Shown piece after piece: positions 35,967 to 44,912 of a DNA stretch of 64,000 nt. How positions within the stretch are numbered: position 1 is the first letter of the stretch; each line of letters starts with the position of its first letter. The notes under the pieces were generated by a model. The model worked only from the letters and a program-made list of their open reading frames with translations. It was not told where the DNA came from and searched no databases. This stretch comes from CAJCJE01 sp035948315 (GTDB lineage Bacteria; Actinomycetota; Actinomycetes; Mycobacteriales; Pseudonocardiaceae). The stretch covers positions 1-64,000 of the forward strand of contig DASZJG010000043.1 in assembly GCA_035948315.1 (NCBI GenBank). Reading direction: 5' to 3'. Made by a program: the position numbers and the translations under genes.

Positions 35967-35980
35967 GTCCTCAGCTCTCC

Positions 35981-36652
35981 TCAGTTCGCGCCGACGACCT
36001 GGAACTGGGCGTTGACGAACACGTGGTGCGGCCAGTTCAGCCCGATGACGTGCACCTCGTACTCGCCGCCGGAGAGCTGCACGACCCGGTCGACGATGCC
36101 ACCCGGATAGTCGACCAGCGCGGCCTCGGCCGCCTGGTCCGCCGTGCTGCCGGTCATGATCGTGCCGGAGCCCTCGGTGTAGTTGCTCGGCACCTGGCCG
36201 GCCGTCTTCGACGCCGACTTGCTGCCCTGCTGGAACGGCACCACCTGCGCCGCGTCGCTCGCGGACCCGGCCGGTGGCGGCGCGATGATCTGGCTCGCCG
36301 TGATGTCCTTGCTGTTCACCGTACCGAGCACGAGCACGGTTTCCCCGTTCGTCACCGCGCTCGTGGACGCGGTTCCCTTGCTCACCGTCACCTGCTGACC
36401 GGTCGACGTGGTCAGCGTGAATCCGGTCGAGGAGACCGCGCTGACCGTGCCGAGCGAGCCGCCTTCGTCGTTGGCGGACCGGGCGTTGGATCCGCCGCCG
36501 CGCGGGGTCGTCGTGCTCGTCGGCGTTGATGTCGATGTGGACGGTGACGAGGACGACGATGCGGCGCTCGCCCCGCAGCCGGCGAGCACGAGTGCTCCGG
36601 CCGCCACCGCCGCGCTCACCAGTACCCAACGCCGTTTGCCGTGCGTGTTCAT
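35981..36652 (-). CDS. Secreted lipoprotein with Ser/Thr linker
   Basis: A 223-residue lipoprotein: signal peptide with KRRWVLVSAAVAAGALVLAGC (lipobox LAGC, about residues 6-26), then a Ser/Thr/Pro linker (to about 55), then a beta-rich part with SLGTVSAVSSTGFTLTTSTG that looks like an OB-type DUF5666 unit, and a C-terminal portion with GGEYEVHVIGLNWPHHVFV. ATG 36652 has AAAGGA upstream. The operator copy at 36675-36689 sits 23 bases upstream of the start. Confidence 0.78.
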   Translation of the reverse strand: MNTHGKRRWVLVSAAVAAGALVLAGCGASAASSSSSPSTSTSTPTSTTTPRGGGSNARSANDEGGSLGTVSAVSSTGFTLTTSTGQQVTVSKGTASTSAVTNGETVLVLGTVNSKDITASQIIAPPPAGSASDAAQVVPFQQGSKSASKTAGQVPSNYTEGSGTIMTGSTADQAAEAALVDYPGGIVDRVVQLSGGEYEVHVIGLNWPHHVFVNAQFQVVGAN

Positions 36653-36674
36653 GGCAACGTTCCTTTCTACATGG

Positions 36675-36689
36675 CTACCAAGTAGGTAG
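36675..36689. promoter_or_regulatory. Third copy of the GntR operator
   Basis: CTACCAAGTAGGTAG is identical, on the other strand, to 34230-34244. It lies just upstream of the lipoprotein-HD operon and 2.4 kb from the GntR gene. A 15-base exact match in matching promoter positions is unlikely by chance. Confidence 0.7.
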
Positions 36690-36749
36690 GAACAGAGTGT
36701 CGCGTTTTTCTGTGTGATCACTGTGGGCCGCTTGTGCCAAGGCTTTGTG

Positions 36750-37343
36750 CTATTTCCCCATGATGCCATCGAGGGCCATGTCGACGACGTCGCGGACGAA
36801 CCGGTCGTTCAGGGGCGCGTGGCCGTGCAGCAGCCGGTGGTACAGCGGGCCGTAGAGCAGGTCCAGCGCGACGTCGACCTTGGTGTCCTTGGAGATCTCG
36901 CCGCGTTCGACGGCCCGTTGGAACAGTGCTCGCGCCTGGTCGCGCCGGGGTTCGACGAACCGCTGCCGGTATTCGGTGGCGAACACCGGATCGGACTGGG
37001 CTTCGGTGAGCAGCGCGGCGAGCACCCTCGCATAGGGCCGCCCGACGGCCAGTTTGGCCCACGGACGCAGCAGCGAGAGCAGGTCGCCGCGCAGCGAGCC
37101 GGTGTCCCGGGTGAAGGGCCGTGCCGTGCTCCACTGCGTGTAGAGCGCGTCCAGCGCCAGCGCTTCCTTCGTCGGCCACCACCGGTAGATGGTGGCCTTG
37201 CTGACCCCGGCGCGTTCCGCGACGGCATCCATGCTGACCGCGGCCAGGCCGCGGTCCAGCATGAGCGCAGCCGCCGCGTCGAGAATCGCCGCGTGCGCCT
37301 GCTGGCTGCGCGGGCGCCCCCTCGGGTTGCCTTCGTTCGTCAT
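36750..37343 (-). CDS. TetR-family regulator
   Basis: A 197-residue TetR protein. The HTH lies at about residues 16-62 (LAAVSMDAVAERAGVSKATIYRWWPTKEAL); the C-terminal domain resembles the TetR_C_16/AcrR-like type. ATG 37343 overlaps the stop of the dehydrogenase gene by ATGA, so it is the last gene of the AKR-dehydrogenase-tetR operon. Its operators are probably the motif pair at 39228-39337. Confidence 0.92.
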   Translation of the reverse strand: MTNEGNPRGRPRSQQAHAAILDAAAALMLDRGLAAVSMDAVAERAGVSKATIYRWWPTKEALALDALYTQWSTARPFTRDTGSLRGDLLSLLRPWAKLAVGRPYARVLAALLTEAQSDPVFATEYRQRFVEPRRDQARALFQRAVERGEISKDTKVDVALDLLYGPLYHRLLHGHAPLNDRFVRDVVDMALDGIMGK

Positions 37344-38236
37344 GCCGCCCTCGGATCGGAACCGGACTGCTCCGCCATCCGGGCGAGCACCTGGAGCAGA
37401 CTAGCGACGTCTCGATGCCCGTAACCCAACTCCTCGGCCTGGCCGAGCACCTGGTCGGCGGCCGACGCCGCAGGCGACGGGATCCGCGCGTCGCGGGCCG
37501 CGGCCAGCGCGAGGCGGATGTCCTTGTGCAGCATCCGCACGTCGAACCAGGCCTGCTCGGGCAGGTCCAGGATCAGCGGTGCCCTGGCCCGCAACAGCGG
37601 TGACCCGATCGACGAGGTGGTCATCACCTCGGCGGCCAACTCGGGGTCGATGCCGCCGCGTTCGGCCAGCAGCAGCCCCTCGCTGAAAGCGAGCACCTGC
37701 GCGGCGAGGCTGATGTTGATCGCCAGCTTGAGCTGAAGGCCCTGCCCGTTCGCGCCGACGTGGGTGACCGAACTGCCCAAGTGGCGCAGCAGCGGCTCGG
37801 CGGCACGGAAGGCGGCCTCGGGGCCACCGACCATGATCGCGAGCGTGCCGCTCTCGGCGGCCGGCACGCTGCCGGACACCGGAGCGTCGATCAGCGCGCC
37901 GCCGTTGTCCCGCACCCGGGCCGCGAGCGCGCGGCTGGCTTGCGGGGTCACCGTGCTCATGTCGACGTAGGTCGTCCCGGGCCGCAGTCCGGCCAGGATG
38001 CCGTCCGGGCCGGTGGTGATCGCCGCAAGGGCGTCGTCGTCGGTCACCATGCTGAACAGCACCTGCGCGGCCGATGCGACCTCGCGCGGTGTGTCGTGCC
38101 AGATCAGGCCCTTGTCGATGAGCTCGGCGGCCTTGGCCTGCGTGCGGTTGGTGCCGTGCACCCGGTTTCCCGGCAGCAGCCGGGCGGCCAGCGGCGCGCC
38201 CATGCTGCCCAGCCCGACGAATCCGATCTCGGTCAT
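37340..38236 (-). CDS. NAD(P)-dependent beta-hydroxyacid dehydrogenase
   Basis: A 298-residue member of the 3-hydroxyisobutyrate/6-phosphogluconate dehydrogenase superfamily. It has the N-terminal IGFVGLGSMGAPLAARLL nucleotide motif, the substrate-binding LIDAPVSGSVPAAESGTL, and LQLKLAINISLAAQVLAFSE with the catalytic Lys (NxxxN region, about residue 170). The substrate is probably a 3-hydroxy acid or an imine. It follows the aldo/keto reductase by four bases. Confidence 0.9.
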   Translation of the reverse strand: MTEIGFVGLGSMGAPLAARLLPGNRVHGTNRTQAKAAELIDKGLIWHDTPREVASAAQVLFSMVTDDDALAAITTGPDGILAGLRPGTTYVDMSTVTPQASRALAARVRDNGGALIDAPVSGSVPAAESGTLAIMVGGPEAAFRAAEPLLRHLGSSVTHVGANGQGLQLKLAINISLAAQVLAFSEGLLLAERGGIDPELAAEVMTTSSIGSPLLRARAPLILDLPEQAWFDVRMLHKDIRLALAAARDARIPSPAASAADQVLGQAEELGYGHRDVASLLQVLARMAEQSGSDPRAA

Positions 38237-38240
38237 GTCC

Positions 38241-39197
38241 TCACCTCGTCTCGATCTCGGTCATGTCCTCGTCGGTCAGCTCCAGGTTCGCGGCGGCCAG
38301 GATCGGGTCGACCTGGTCGGGACGGCGGAAGCCGGTGATCGCGGCGGTGACGGCCGGGTTGCGCAGGGTCCACGCGACGGCGACCGCGCCGGGGGCGACG
38401 CCGTGCCGGTCGGCGATCTCCCGCAGCCGCGCGGCCAGCGCCAGGTGGCGGCCCAACCGTGGCTCAGTGAACCGGGCGTCGGTCTTGCGCCAGTCGTTGT
38501 CGGGCATCGCCGCGATGCGCTCACGGGTGATCGCGCCGGTCAGCAGGCCCGAGCCCATCGGCGAGTACACGATCACGCCCATTCCCGCGCGGCGGACGAA
38601 GGGCAGGATCTCGGCTTCGGCGTCGCGGTCGATCAGCGAGTACGGCGGCTGGAGCGTCTCGACCGGAGCGATCGACTGGATGCGGCGCAACTGTTCGGTG
38701 TCGAAGTTGGACACGCCGATGTGCCGGACCAGGCCCTGTTCCTTCAGGCTGGCCATGGCCGCCCAGCCCTCCTCGATGTCCTCGACCGGGTTGGGCCAGT
38801 GGATCTGGTACAGGTCGATCGCGTCGACACCGAGCCGCCGCACGCTGGCCTCGGCCTCGCGCAGGATCGAGTCGCGCTTGAGGCTGTGCCGGACGTGTCC
38901 GGTGCCGTCGTCGAGCAGCGAGGACTTGGTGAACACGTAGGGCCGCCGGTCCATGCCCCGCAACGCCTGCCCGACCGTGCTTTCCGAGCGGCCGAACCCG
39001 TAGGCGGCGGCCGTGTCGATCCAGTTGACGCCGAGTTCGAGCGCCCGGTGGATGGCCGCGATCGACTCGTCGTCGCGCTGCGGTCCCCAGCCGAATTCCC
39101 AACCGCCGCCACCGATCGCCCACGCGCCGAAGCCGACCCGGGTGATCTCCATCCCGGTGGTGCCCAGCGGGCTGGTCGCGAGCTGTGTCTGTCGCAT
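38241..39197 (-). CDS. Aldo/keto reductase
   Basis: A 318-residue AKR. Tetrad residues lie in NWIDTAAAYGFGRSE (Asp, Tyr), VFTKSS (Lys) and LYQIHWPNP (His); the C-terminal cofactor region has TAAITGFRRPDQV. ATG 39197 has GGAGGAG seven bases upstream. It is the first gene of the leftward operon with a hydroxyacid dehydrogenase and a TetR, suggesting inducible reductive detoxification or catabolism of a carbonyl compound. Confidence 0.9.
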   Translation of the reverse strand: MRQTQLATSPLGTTGMEITRVGFGAWAIGGGGWEFGWGPQRDDESIAAIHRALELGVNWIDTAAAYGFGRSESTVGQALRGMDRRPYVFTKSSLLDDGTGHVRHSLKRDSILREAEASVRRLGVDAIDLYQIHWPNPVEDIEEGWAAMASLKEQGLVRHIGVSNFDTEQLRRIQSIAPVETLQPPYSLIDRDAEAEILPFVRRAGMGVIVYSPMGSGLLTGAITRERIAAMPDNDWRKTDARFTEPRLGRHLALAARLREIADRHGVAPGAVAVAWTLRNPAVTAAITGFRRPDQVDPILAAANLELTDEDMTEIETR

Positions 39198-39227
39198 GAC
39201 TCCTCCGTTCCACGATGCTGATATTAG

Positions 39228-39337
39228 ATACTGTACGCTCAGTTTCGTAATCGATGACTGTTCCTCAGCCCACACAGGAATCAGGAAGCATGGCCACTGC
39301 CGTACGGTTGACATATACGAAACCACGAGTTCAGTAT
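39228..39337. promoter_or_regulatory. Inverted pair of TACGAAAC-N8-CAGTAT sites and promoter
   Basis: The motif TACGAAAC-N8-CAGTAT occurs on the minus strand at 39249-39228 and on the plus strand at 39316-39337. On the plus strand it overlaps the promoter TTGACA (39308-39313) with CAGTAT (39332-39337) as -10. Each divergent operon therefore has one copy; the TetR at 36750 is the likely binder. Confidence 0.6.
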
Positions 39338-39357
39338 TCGAGCGAAGGAGTGTCACC

Positions 39358-39867
39358 GTGACCACACTGACACTGCCCCGCCTGCCACGGCGCGGCGTGG
39401 ACAGCTCGTTCCTGCTCCAGCGCGCGCAGCCCGCGATGACCGGCCTGATCGACGGCTCGCTGTCGACCCTGGCGCCGGTGTTCGCCGTCGCGCTGGCCAC
39501 CCACCAGCCGCTGTACGCGTTCTTCACCGGCCTCGCCACCGCCATCGGCGCCGGTGTGAGCATGGCCTTCTCCGAGGGCCTTTCCGACACCGGAGATCTC
39601 ACTGGGCGCGGCAGTCCCTACCTGCGCGGCGCCATCACCGGCGCGGGCACGTTCCTCGGCGGTGTGCTGCACACCCTGCCGTTCCTCATCCCGCAGTACC
39701 GCCTCGCTCTCGTCGTGGCACTGGTCACGATCGCCGTCGAACTGGTCACCCTGGCCTGGATCCGGTGGCGGTTCTTCAACACCGGGTTCGTCCGCTCGTT
39801 CCTGGCCATCGCCATCGGCGGTGTCATCATCACCGCGATCAGCGCCGGCCTCGGCGCGCTCAGCTGA
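39358..39867 (+). CDS. VIT/CCC1-like membrane protein
   Basis: A 169-residue membrane protein with about five helices resembling the VIT1/CCC1 family: residues AMTGLIDGSLSTLAPVFAVAL near the N terminus, then AIGAGVSMAFSEGLSDTGDL, the usual iron/manganese-transporter pattern. It is shorter than typical CCC1 proteins. GTG 39358 has AAGGAG eight bases upstream. It is followed after 20 bases by a DUF1275 gene and is divergent from the AKR operon. Confidence 0.75.
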   Translation: MTTLTLPRLPRRGVDSSFLLQRAQPAMTGLIDGSLSTLAPVFAVALATHQPLYAFFTGLATAIGAGVSMAFSEGLSDTGDLTGRGSPYLRGAITGAGTFLGGVLHTLPFLIPQYRLALVVALVTIAVELVTLAWIRWRFFNTGFVRSFLAIAIGGVIITAISAGLGALS

Positions 39868-39887
39868 CCGGACAGGAGCGATCTCCC

Positions 39888-40580
39888 ATGGCTGTGCCAT
39901 CTCCGCTGGGTAACCGGCAGACCGTCGCGGCGCTACTGGTCCTGACCTCGGTCACCGGCCTCGTCGACGCCGTGAGCTACCTGCGTCTCGGACACGTGTT
40001 CGTCGCCAACATGACCGGCAACGTGGTGTTCCTCGGCTTCAGCGTCGATCCACACTCCGGACTGTCCACACTGGCCTCGCTGATCGCGATCGCCGCGTTC
40101 CTGATCGGCGCCCTCGCGGGCGGTCGGCTCGCACACACGCTGGCTACCGCCGGTGTCGGTCGCTGGCTGACCACCGCCTTCACCACCGAGGCGACCATTC
40201 TCGCGGTGGTGGCCGCGCTCACCGGCGTCGGCGTGCTGCCCTTCACCGGCAACGGCAGCTTCGTCACCATCGCCGTGCTCGCGACCGCGCTCGGCGTGCA
40301 GAACGCGACCGTGCGGCATCTCGGCGCCCCCGACCTGACCACGACCGTGCTGACGCTGACCCTGACCGGACTCGCCGCCGACAGCACACTTGCCGGCGGT
40401 GCTGGCCACGCGACGCGTCGGCGGATCGGATCCGTCGTGGCCATGCTCGCGGGAGCGGCGGCGGGCGCCGGCATCCTGCAGTGGTCGGCGACGGCGGCGA
40501 TCGCGCTCGCGGCCGGACTCGTCGTCGCGGTCGCCATCACGTTCGCGCGGGCGATACCTCGCGACGCCGACCGCTCGTGA
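39888..40580 (+). CDS. DUF1275 (YoaK-family) membrane protein
   Basis: A 230-residue membrane protein with six or seven helices. The signature SVTGLVDAVSYLRLGHVFVANMTGNVVFLGF (about residues 21-51) is diagnostic for DUF1275; the function of the family is unknown. ATG 39888 has AGGAG upstream. It overlaps the convergent AAHS transporter gene by 44 bases. Confidence 0.9.
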   Translation: MAVPSPLGNRQTVAALLVLTSVTGLVDAVSYLRLGHVFVANMTGNVVFLGFSVDPHSGLSTLASLIAIAAFLIGALAGGRLAHTLATAGVGRWLTTAFTTEATILAVVAALTGVGVLPFTGNGSFVTIAVLATALGVQNATVRHLGAPDLTTTVLTLTLTGLAADSTLAGGAGHATRRRIGSVVAMLAGAAAGAGILQWSATAAIALAAGLVVAVAITFARAIPRDADRS

Positions 40581-41745
40581 CGCGCGGGGCGGCGGCCATG
40601 GCGAGGACACCGAGCCCGGCGGCCAACGCGAAGAAGTAGAAACCCCACGGATAGGCCTGGCCGGTGCTGACCAGGATGCCGGTGATGACCGGACCGAGAA
40701 TTCCGCCGAGCCTGCCGACCCCCGCGGTCAGGCCGAGCGCGGCGCCGCGGATCCGGTCCGGAAACGCCTGCGCCACATAGGCGTACACCAGCACCTGCGC
40801 GGAGAAGACGAACACCCCCGTCGCGAAGATGACCACGTTGAGCAGGACGCTGCTGTGCATCCGGGCGCTGAGCACCGCGAGCAGGATGCCACCGACCGCG
40901 AACCAGATCAGCGCCGTGCGCCTGATCCCGCCGGTGTCGCCGACGCGCCCGGCGACCAGCATGCCGACGACGCCGCCCGCGTTGAGCACCAGCAGCAGCG
41001 CGACCGAGGTGGACACGCTGTAGCCAGCGGTCTTCATCAGGCTGGGCAGCCAGGTGTTCAGGCCGTAGACCAGCAACAGGCCCATGAACGTGCTCACCCA
41101 CACCGCGAGCGTCGTGCGCAGCCACCGTGGCCGCACCAGGTCCACCACGGTGATCCGGTCGCCGTCGGCCTCGGCACGGGACACGGCCGTCTCGGGCAGT
41201 TTCCACCACATGACCGCGGCGGCGACGATGCCGGCGACACCGCTGGCGTAGAACAGGATCTGCCACCTGTCTCCAACCGTGAGGGCCAGCAGCGAGGCGG
41301 CCACGGCTCCGCAGTGGTATCCGGTCATGGTCGTCGTGCTCGCCCTGGCCCGTCGCGCGACGGGCAGATACTCCGACATGATCGTCAGCGAGGTCGGCAT
41401 GCAGGAGCCGAGCCCCAATCCGGCCAGCAGCCGCAGGACCGCGAACACCGCGATGTTGGGGGACAACGGAAGTACGACGGTGAACAGCGAGAAGGAGGCG
41501 ACCGAGGCGATCAGGATCGCGCGCCTGCCGATGACGTCGGCCAGCGGTGTCACGCAGACGGCGCCGATCGCGACCCCGACCAGGGACACGGTCGAGACCA
41601 GGGTCAGCCCGGCCGGATTGATCTCCAGGTGCGGGGCGTGGCGCAGGGCGAGGCTGGTCGCGCCCAGTGCGACCAGGTCGAAACCCTCCAGCAGCACGGT
41701 GAGCCAGCACAGCACGGCGGGCCAGGAGACACGTTCCTTGAGCAT
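40537..41745 (-). CDS. MFS aromatic acid:H+ symporter (AAHS family)
   Basis: A 402-residue, 12-helix transporter. EGFDLVALGATSLALRH in helix 1 and GRRAILIASVASFSLFTVVLPLS after the PLADVIGRR motif A are typical of AAHS transporters such as PcaK and BenK. It is adjacent to the aldehyde dehydrogenase and benzoylformate decarboxylase genes on the same strand, so benzoylformate, mandelate or benzoate is the likely cargo. ATG 41745 has GGGAG upstream. Confidence 0.9.
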   Translation of the reverse strand: MLKERVSWPAVLCWLTVLLEGFDLVALGATSLALRHAPHLEINPAGLTLVSTVSLVGVAIGAVCVTPLADVIGRRAILIASVASFSLFTVVLPLSPNIAVFAVLRLLAGLGLGSCMPTSLTIMSEYLPVARRARASTTTMTGYHCGAVAASLLALTVGDRWQILFYASGVAGIVAAAVMWWKLPETAVSRAEADGDRITVVDLVRPRWLRTTLAVWVSTFMGLLLVYGLNTWLPSLMKTAGYSVSTSVALLLVLNAGGVVGMLVAGRVGDTGGIRRTALIWFAVGGILLAVLSARMHSSVLLNVVIFATGVFVFSAQVLVYAYVAQAFPDRIRGAALGLTAGVGRLGGILGPVITGILVSTGQAYPWGFYFFALAAGLGVLAMAAAPRVTSGRRREVSPART

Positions 41746-41771
41746 CGTCGCTCCCAGGATCGGTTGGGGGG

Positions 41772-43226
41772 TCAGAACGGGTAGGGGGCGATCTCCGGAC
41801 GGACGGTGAGCCACTGGGTCTCGGTGAACGCCTCGATGTTGGCCGTCGCGCCGCCGAACCGGGACCCGTTGCCGGAGTCCTTGACGCCGCCGAACGGGAC
41901 GTTGGGCTCGTCGGACACGGTCTGCTCGTTGATGTGGATCTTGCCGCTGTCCAGCTGGTCGGCGAGCTGCATGGCCTGCCCGACATCACCGAGAATGCCA
42001 ACGGACAGGCCGTATTCCGAGTCGTTGACGATGCTCGCCGCCTCCTGCGCCGACGAGAAGGTCAGCACCGGCGCGACCGGTCCGAAGATCTCCTGCCGCC
42101 ACGCCGGGGACGTGGTCGCCGCGCAGGCCAGCACGGTTGGCGGGTAGAACGGCGCATCCGGGCTGCCGCCTGCGACCACCCGGTCCCCGGCGGCCACGCC
42201 GGCTCGCACCACCGTGTCGATGTGCGCGAGCTGCCGTTCGTCGATGATCGGGCCGAGCGCGACCACGCCGGTCGCCGGATCGCCGACCGGCAGCGCCGTC
42301 GCAGTGCCGGCGAGGGCATCCAGATACGCCTCCGCCAGCGACTCGTGCACGAGGTGCCGGCCGGTCGCCATGCAGATCTGTCCCTGGTGGTTGAACGAGC
42401 CGAACGCGCCCGCGCTTACCGAAGGCGCCAGCTCGGCACCGGGCAGCACGACCAACGCGTTGTTGCCGCCCAGTTCCAGGTGGGCCCGCTTGAGCAGCCG
42501 GCCGGCCAGCTCACCGATCACCCGGCCGGTCGCGGTCGAGCCGGTGAACGAGATCACCCGCACCTGCGGCGCCTCCACAACGGCCTGCCCGACGTCACCG
42601 CCGCCCGGCACCAGCTGGAGCAGCCCTTCCGGCAGACCGGCCTCCTCGAAGATCCGCATCAGCGCGACCCCGCCGCACACCGCCGTCCGCGGATCCGGTT
42701 TGAGCAGCACGGCGTTGCCGAGCGCCAGCGCGGGCGCGACCGAGCGGATCGAGAGGATCAGCGGGAAGTTGAACGGGGCGATCACCGACACCACGCCGGC
42801 CGGGCGACGGCGCGCGAAGGACCAGCGCGGCTCGCCGGAGGTGAGCACCTCGCCCTGCGGGTGGGTGGGCAGCGCGGCGGCCTCGTAGCAGATGCCGATC
42901 GCCAGGTCGGTCTCGACGACGGCCTTCGGCCGGATCGACCCGGCCTCGCGGACGATCCAGTCCTCGACCTCGGCGCGGTGCTCCGCCCACTGATCGCCCG
43001 CGCGGCGCAGTACCGCGGCCCGCTCGGCGGGCTGGGTGTTCGCCCAGGCGCGTTGCGCCCGCGCCGCTGCCTGCGCGGCCTCCCGCACGTCGTCGACGGA
43101 CGCGAGCCCGACGCTGCCGAGTGCCTTGCCGGTGGCGGGTTCGACGACGGTCCGCGCTCCCCCACCGCCCGCGCGCCAGCCGGACACGTTGATGTTTCCG
43201 GTCCAGATATCCGGGTTCAGCAACAC
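41772..43226 (-). CDS. Aromatic aldehyde (benzaldehyde) dehydrogenase
   Basis: A 484-residue ALDH. The NAD region has VISFTGSTATGRVIGE, the general base Glu is in LELGGNNALVV, and the catalytic Cys in FNHQGQICMATGR (about residue 287). APFNFPLILSIRSVAPALALGN is typical of the benzaldehyde/vanillin branch. It lies 13 bases after mdlC, so it probably oxidises benzaldehyde to benzoate. Confidence 0.9.
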   Translation of the reverse strand: MLLNPDIWTGNINVSGWRAGGGGARTVVEPATGKALGSVGLASVDDVREAAQAAARAQRAWANTQPAERAAVLRRAGDQWAEHRAEVEDWIVREAGSIRPKAVVETDLAIGICYEAAALPTHPQGEVLTSGEPRWSFARRRPAGVVSVIAPFNFPLILSIRSVAPALALGNAVLLKPDPRTAVCGGVALMRIFEEAGLPEGLLQLVPGGGDVGQAVVEAPQVRVISFTGSTATGRVIGELAGRLLKRAHLELGGNNALVVLPGAELAPSVSAGAFGSFNHQGQICMATGRHLVHESLAEAYLDALAGTATALPVGDPATGVVALGPIIDERQLAHIDTVVRAGVAAGDRVVAGGSPDAPFYPPTVLACAATTSPAWRQEIFGPVAPVLTFSSAQEAASIVNDSEYGLSVGILGDVGQAMQLADQLDSGKIHINEQTVSDEPNVPFGGVKDSGNGSRFGGATANIEAFTETQWLTVRPEIAPYPF

Positions 43227-43239
43227 GATGGCCTCCTGC

Positions 43240-44814
43240 TCAGGCGGGGCTGGTGGGAAGGGTGTCGACCTGGATCAGGCGCGGACCGGTGGTCGGCTCG
43301 GCCAGCACCGCGCGCAGGTGCGCGAGGTCGTTGGCGTGGACTGCCGGGACGCCGTAACCTTCGGCGATCCTGGTGAAGTCCATGCCGGGAATGGCGGTGC
43401 CGGGGGTGTCCGGGGTGCCCAGGATGCCGGCGAACCACTCCAGCGCGCCGTAGACTCCGTTGCGCAGCACCACGTACGTGATCGGCAGCCGCCACTGGGC
43501 CGCCGTCCAGAGGCCGGTGATGCCGTAGTTGGCCGATCCGTCGCCGATCACGCCGACCACTGGCCGGTCCGGCTGGGCGAGGGCGACGCCGACCGCGGCC
43601 GGGATGCCGAACCCGAGACCGCCGGAGGCCGGGAAGAAGTAGGAGCCGTCCCGGCGCAGATCCATCTGCCGCCACCAGGCCGCGTTCGTCGATGTCGACT
43701 CCACCACATAGCTGGTGTCCCGGTCCTGGGTGTCGCGCAGCGCGGCGAAGACCTCCTCGGGATGCCGGGCTTTCCCGTTGCCGCACAACGGTTCCGGCGG
43801 CGCCGTCCAGACCGGTGGCGCGTTGTCGCCCGGAAAGGCGGCCAGCAACGCCCGGATCACCGCGCCCGGCTCGGTGACCAGTGCCTCGCCGAGCGGAGCG
43901 CGGGCCGCCGCTCCCGCGTCGTCGGTGACCTGCACCAGCCGGGTGCCCGCGCGCAGGCGCTCACCGGGCCGGTACTCGTGGTAGCGGAACACCGGCGCGC
44001 CCAGCACCAGCACCAGATCGTGCCCGGCCAGCGCGTCCGCGATCGGCGCGATGCCGGCTGGGAGCACACCCCGGAACAGCGGATGCCGGTTCGGGAAGGC
44101 CAGTCGGAACATCGACGGCGCGGCCCAGGTGGGCATGTCCAGTCGCTCGGCGAGCGCGGTCACCTCGTCGAACAGGCCGTCGGTGTCGAGATCACCGCCC
44201 ACCACGAGGGCCGGGTTGCGGGCGGCGCGCAGGTCGGCGGCCAGTGCCCGCACGTCGGCCGAGTCCGGGTGGGCGGAGCGCCGCACGACGCGGTCGAGCA
44301 CCCAGCCGACGTCCGGGTCCGCCTCGGCGCCCCAATCGTCGTAGGGCACCGACAGATAGGTCGGCCTGCGCCGCAGCCGCGCCTCGAAGATCGCCTGGGC
44401 CAGCGAGCGGGGCACGTCCTCGGCGCAACTCGGCTCGGCCGCCCAGCCGACCAGCGGCGCCGCCAGCCGGATCGCGTCCACATTGGACAGCATGGCCTCC
44501 GCGCCGATCGCGGGCCGCACCTGCTGGCCCGCGGTGACGACCAGCGGGGAGCGGGCCTGCACGGCGTTGGTCAGGGCGCCCATCGCGTTGCCGGTGCCCG
44601 ATGCCGAGTGCAGGTTCACCACCACCGGCCTGCGGGTGACCTGGGCGTAGCCGTCCGCCATGCCGACCACCGCGCCCTCGTGCAACCCGAGTACGTAGCG
44701 GAACGAGTCGGGCATCCCGGCAAGGAAGGGCAACTCGTTCGAGCCGGGGTTGCCGAAGATCGTGTCGAGACCGTGCCTGCGGAGCACCTCGTACGCCGCG
44801 TCCCGAACCAGCAC
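43240..44814 (-). CDS. mdlC: Benzoylformate decarboxylase
   Basis: A 524-residue ThDP enzyme very close in pattern to Pseudomonas putida MdlC. It has GNPGSNELPFL with the active-site Ser (residue 25), NLHSASGTGNAMGAL with the active-site His, FPNRHPLFRGVLPAGI with the second active-site His, and the ThDP motif VIGDGSANYGITGLWTAAQW. It decarboxylates benzoylformate to benzaldehyde. GTG 44814 has GAGGAGG at proper spacing and gives the family length; the in-frame GTG at 44847 adds unrelated residues. Confidence 0.93.
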   Translation of the reverse strand: MLVRDAAYEVLRRHGLDTIFGNPGSNELPFLAGMPDSFRYVLGLHEGAVVGMADGYAQVTRRPVVVNLHSASGTGNAMGALTNAVQARSPLVVTAGQQVRPAIGAEAMLSNVDAIRLAAPLVGWAAEPSCAEDVPRSLAQAIFEARLRRRPTYLSVPYDDWGAEADPDVGWVLDRVVRRSAHPDSADVRALAADLRAARNPALVVGGDLDTDGLFDEVTALAERLDMPTWAAPSMFRLAFPNRHPLFRGVLPAGIAPIADALAGHDLVLVLGAPVFRYHEYRPGERLRAGTRLVQVTDDAGAAARAPLGEALVTEPGAVIRALLAAFPGDNAPPVWTAPPEPLCGNGKARHPEEVFAALRDTQDRDTSYVVESTSTNAAWWRQMDLRRDGSYFFPASGGLGFGIPAAVGVALAQPDRPVVGVIGDGSANYGITGLWTAAQWRLPITYVVLRNGVYGALEWFAGILGTPDTPGTAIPGMDFTRIAEGYGVPAVHANDLAHLRAVLAEPTTGPRLIQVDTLPTSPA

Positions 44815-44855
44815 GGCGCCTCCTCGCGGTCGGGTGATCCGACTCACCGTAGCGA

Positions 44856-44887
44856 CGAAACGTGGTACTAATCCAATAGATGTTTCG
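44856..44887. promoter_or_regulatory. Inverted repeat in the mdlC / LysR divergent gap
   Basis: CGAAAC (44856-44861) and GTTTCG (44882-44887) are inverted arms 20 bases apart flanking ATCCAATAGAT (44871-44881), itself a 3-base-armed T-N-A type LysR motif. The site is central to the 98-base gap and suits a LysR tetramer. Confidence 0.45.
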
Positions 44888-44912
44888 CCATTCGGATATT
44901 GATGAGATGAAT

